From positions 23,178 through 87,177 of the forward strand of contig JAJEIM010000025.1 of NCBI GenBank assembly GCA_022827785.1: a DNA stretch of 64,000 nucleotides. Reading direction: 5' to 3'. The stretch comes from Acidimicrobiia bacterium. Its GTDB lineage: Bacteria > Actinomycetota > Acidimicrobiia > Spongiisociales > Spongiisociaceae. The notes beneath the pieces were generated by a model. It did no database searches. It was given only the letters and a program-made list of their open reading frames with translations, and had not been told where the DNA came from. Below, in pieces: positions 60,138 to 64,000 of the stretch. Position numbers and translations under genes: made by a program. Every line of letters begins with the position of its first letter. Position 1 is the first letter of the stretch.

Positions 60138-60644
60138 GTGATTGCTGCTCGCCCAGCCGTAGTGTTAGTCGCCGCCGTGTCGCTGCTCGCCCCCGCCGCA
60201 GCAGCCCGGGATACCTCCGCCGGGGGCCGCTCGTGTGTGGGCCTGAGCCCGCCCGTTGATGGGATGATCATCGCGCCCTTCAACCCCGGACCGGGCTACG
60301 AGGGCCACTGGGGGACCGACTACGAGGGAGACCGTGACGGACTGGTTCTCGCAGCAGCTCGAGGAACCGTCATCTTCGCCGGCCTGGTCGCAGACAACCT
60401 GGTGGTCACGGTCGACCACGGGGGCGGGTTATGGACCAGCTACTCCTACCTGGGCCATGTGACGGTGATGGCCGGAGAGGACGTCGAACGTGGAACCGTA
60501 ATCGGGACCGTCGGGGCCGGCACCGGCCATGGCGACGTCCATCTGTCGGTCCGCATCGACGGCGAGTACATCGATCCCCTCCGGGTGGTCGGTTGCCTGG
60601 CAAGGGCTCCGGCCGCCGGCCTCCGACTGGTGGAGGTCCGGTGA
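60138..60644 (+). CDS. Secreted LytM/M23-like protein, probably without peptidase activity
   Basis: A 168-residue protein with a signal peptide (hydrophobic to about residue 22, AAAA-type cleavage region) and one M23-like barrel. The first motif HWGTDYEGDRDG keeps the HxxxD spacing, but the later YAHL histidine reads YSYLGHV and the HxH pair reads DVH, so metal ligands are incomplete. Degenerate LytM proteins often bind and activate other wall hydrolases rather than cut. GTG start with AGAGG ahead. Next to nadD, so likely coupled to the wall/NAD region by position only. Confidence 0.72.
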   Translation: MIAARPAVVLVAAVSLLAPAAAARDTSAGGRSCVGLSPPVDGMIIAPFNPGPGYEGHWGTDYEGDRDGLVLAAARGTVIFAGLVADNLVVTVDHGGGLWTSYSYLGHVTVMAGEDVERGTVIGTVGAGTGHGDVHLSVRIDGEYIDPLRVVGCLARAPAAGLRLVEVR

Positions 60645-60707
60645 CCGTGGTCGCGGAGCCCCGGCACCGAGTGGTCCCCGTAATGCGGAAGTGGGTAGCC
60701 TCACGGG

Positions 60708-61274
60708 ATGCGCATCGGCCTCCTCGGCGGCACCTTCGATCCTCCACACATCGCTCACCTGGCGGTAGCCGAGGCGGCCTTCCGGCAATTGGGCCTGGAT
60801 ACGGTCTGGCTGGTGCCGGCGGGGTCGCCCTGGCAGAAGGAGGGATCGGTCGTGACGCCGGCCGAGCACCGCTGGGGCATGACCGCTGCCGCCGTGGAGG
60901 GGGTTCCCTACCTGTCGGGCGACGACCGCGAGGTGGTCCGCCCCGGCCCGACATACACCCTCGACACCGTGCGGAGCCTGGCACGTCACGAGGTGACCCT
61001 GATCCTCGGAGCGGATGCCGCCTCCCGGATCGCCTCGTGGCACCGGAGCACCGAACTCCAGGAGATGGTCGGCATCGCGGTGGCGCCCCGACCCGGCGCC
61101 GATTCCGGCTCGGTGGATGCCGCCGTCACCGCCCGGCTGACCTGGTTGGATGTTCCGCGCCTCGATATCTCGGGCACGGACCTGCGAGGGCGCGCCGCCG
61201 CCGGCCTGAGCCTGCGATTCCTGGTACCGGAAGGCGTGTGGTCCTACATCGAAACCCATGGGCTCTACCGCTGA
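60708..61274 (+). CDS. nadD: Nicotinate-nucleotide adenylyltransferase
   Basis: A 188-residue enzyme making deamido-NAD. Nucleotidyltransferase motif GGTFDPPHIAHLAVAE (8-23), VPAGSPWQKEG, YTLDTVRSL and the C-terminal LDISGTDLRGRAAAGLSLRFLVPEGVWSYI (ISSTxIR-like). The downstream rsfS makes the usual nadD-rsfS pair. Confidence 0.96.
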   Translation: MRIGLLGGTFDPPHIAHLAVAEAAFRQLGLDTVWLVPAGSPWQKEGSVVTPAEHRWGMTAAAVEGVPYLSGDDREVVRPGPTYTLDTVRSLARHEVTLILGADAASRIASWHRSTELQEMVGIAVAPRPGADSGSVDAAVTARLTWLDVPRLDISGTDLRGRAAAGLSLRFLVPEGVWSYIETHGLYR

Positions 61275-61299
61275 AACGCCGGCCGCGCCCTGCCAAGCT

Positions 61300-61734
61300 A
61301 TGATCCGGACTGCCCGAGAAGACGCTGCCGATCCCGAAAGGCCGGTCATCGAGGACCCGCAGGCAACAGGCATAGAGATACCAACGACGGAACTCGCCGT
61401 CATCGCGGCTCATGCCATTGACGCCAAGCAGGGCACAGACATCGTGGTCCTTGACATGGGCGATCTGCTGGGAATCGTGGACCTCTTCGTGATCGGCTCG
61501 GGGACCTCGAAGCGTCAGGTCCGCACCATGATCGAGGAGGTCAACCTGCGGCTTGGCCGGAGCGGTCGCAAGCCACTGCGCACCGAGGGACTGGACACCG
61601 GCGAGTGGGTGCTGGCGGACTATGGCGACCTGGTGGTCCATATCTTCCAGACCGGGGCGCGTGACTTCTACGCGCTGGACCGGCTGTGGGGAGATGCGCC
61701 GCGCCTCGACTGGGGGCCGGACTCGCGGGACTGA
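61300..61734 (+). CDS. rsfS: Ribosomal silencing factor RsfS
   Basis: About 144 residues. RsfS binds L14 and blocks subunit joining in starvation. The domain starts near residue 27 (TTELAVIAAHAIDAKQG) with DIVVLDM, FVIGSGTSKRQVRTMIEEV, EWVLADYGDLVVHIFQ and FYALDRLWGDAPRL. Start uncertain: ATG 61300 is given; ATG 61258, overlapping nadD, would add 14 residues. Confidence 0.9.
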   Translation: MIRTAREDAADPERPVIEDPQATGIEIPTTELAVIAAHAIDAKQGTDIVVLDMGDLLGIVDLFVIGSGTSKRQVRTMIEEVNLRLGRSGRKPLRTEGLDTGEWVLADYGDLVVHIFQTGARDFYALDRLWGDAPRLDWGPDSRD

Positions 61735-61811
61735 TCGGGGCCGTGGGGCTGGCGGTCGAAACTTGGTAAGCTGGCGTGCGATCCCCCATCCGGTCGAGGG
61801 GAACCGACCAC

Positions 61812-61884
61812 GGGGCTGTAGCTCAGCTGGCAGAGCGCTTGCATGGCATGCAAGAGGTCACGGGTTCAAATCCCGTCAGCTCCA
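61812..61884 (+). tRNA. tRNA-Ala (anticodon GGC)
   Basis: GGGGCTG pairs with CAGCTCC. The anticodon stem CTTGC/GCAAG holds ATGGCAT, and the T-arm is CGGGTTCAAATCCCG. The discriminator is A and CCA is not encoded. Confidence 0.95.
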
Positions 61885-62085
61885 CCTCATCCACTCTCCG
61901 TCATCCCACCCACGGGCCGCGGCCATCCCGGCAACCGGCAAGTGTCACCGCGAGGAGCGACGAGAGGGTGCAGAAAGAGTCCGCAGGAGGGGTTCCCATG
62001 CCATGTCACAACTCTCAGACCAGTTCGTTTGCCATCTGCGAACCTCGCAACGTTCGTTCTTTCGGAAGCTCCTAGGATCGCCGGC

Positions 62086-64000
<1,915 letters not shown>

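Noticed and set aside
61885..62085. T-box leader upstream of leuS
   Set aside because: AGAGGGTG-like bases are present, but there is no T-box core (GGTACCGCG-type) and no terminator/antiterminator pair.

Overview
The window is a continuous, gene-dense chromosomal segment of a high-GC bacterium. Gene order and content point to an actinobacterium, and I lean towards class Acidimicrobiia or a relative. The supporting signs are smc-ftsY, ffh-rpsP-KH-rimM-trmD-rplS-lepB, an Rv1339-like phosphodiesterase next to rph-rdgB, tig-clpP-clpX-valS-folC-ndk-mreBCD-mrdA-rodA-rne-rplU-rpmA-obg-proB-nadD-rsfS-leuS, coenzyme F420 genes (cofG, cofH), a LexA box of the TCGAAC(N4)GTTCGA type, many GTG/TTG starts, and tRNA genes that do not encode CCA. 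The taxonomic call is inference.

Layout. 1-7.8 kb (+): 3' end of mutM, smc, ftsY, then tightly overlapping cdd, a LigC-like ATP-dependent DNA ligase and a flavin/[2Fe-2S] reductase. 7.8-15.8 kb (-): an RND/MMPL transporter, a LigD-type primase-polymerase, etfA/etfB, and a nucleotide-salvage run upp-ATL-deoA. 16-26.5 kb (+): the SRP/S16/TrmD/L19/signal peptidase block, interrupted between rimM and trmD by a reversed SulP transporter and by cofG-cofH. 26-31.5 kb: yraN, two small reverse-strand genes (a Zn-ribbon protein and a 37-residue membrane protein), comM, dprA, the phosphodiesterase, rph and rdgB. 31.5-37.9 kb is the accessory part: tRNA-Lys and tRNA-Leu, a decayed HNH/DUF222 (13E12-type) gene that still carries a perfect LexA box, a DUF885 protein, a frameshifted glutamine amidotransferase, a lipoprotein, and tRNAs Pro, Gly, Arg and His. 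37.9-64 kb (+): proteostasis (tig, clpP, clpX), valS, folC, ndk, the rod-shape operon, RNase E/G, L21/L27/Obg, proB, a reversed trkH/trkA potassium system, a LytM-like protein, nadD, rsfS, tRNA-Ala and the 5' part of leuS.

Three things stand out. (1) A family of about 105-109 bp imperfect palindromes with CTAG-type ends sits at 3' ends of genes (six copies plus a fragment); in several copies the element itself supplies the stop codon. (2) leuS changes abruptly near 63.54 kb to lower-GC, different-codon sequence whose protein resembles cyanobacterial LeuRS, meaning either recombination or an assembly chimera. (3) CofH carries an unexplained N-terminal domain of about 250 residues. Smaller points are an mreC whose membrane anchor lies upstream of any normal start codon, a ten-copy CTGACCA tandem repeat, and a LytM protein lacking canonical metal ligands.
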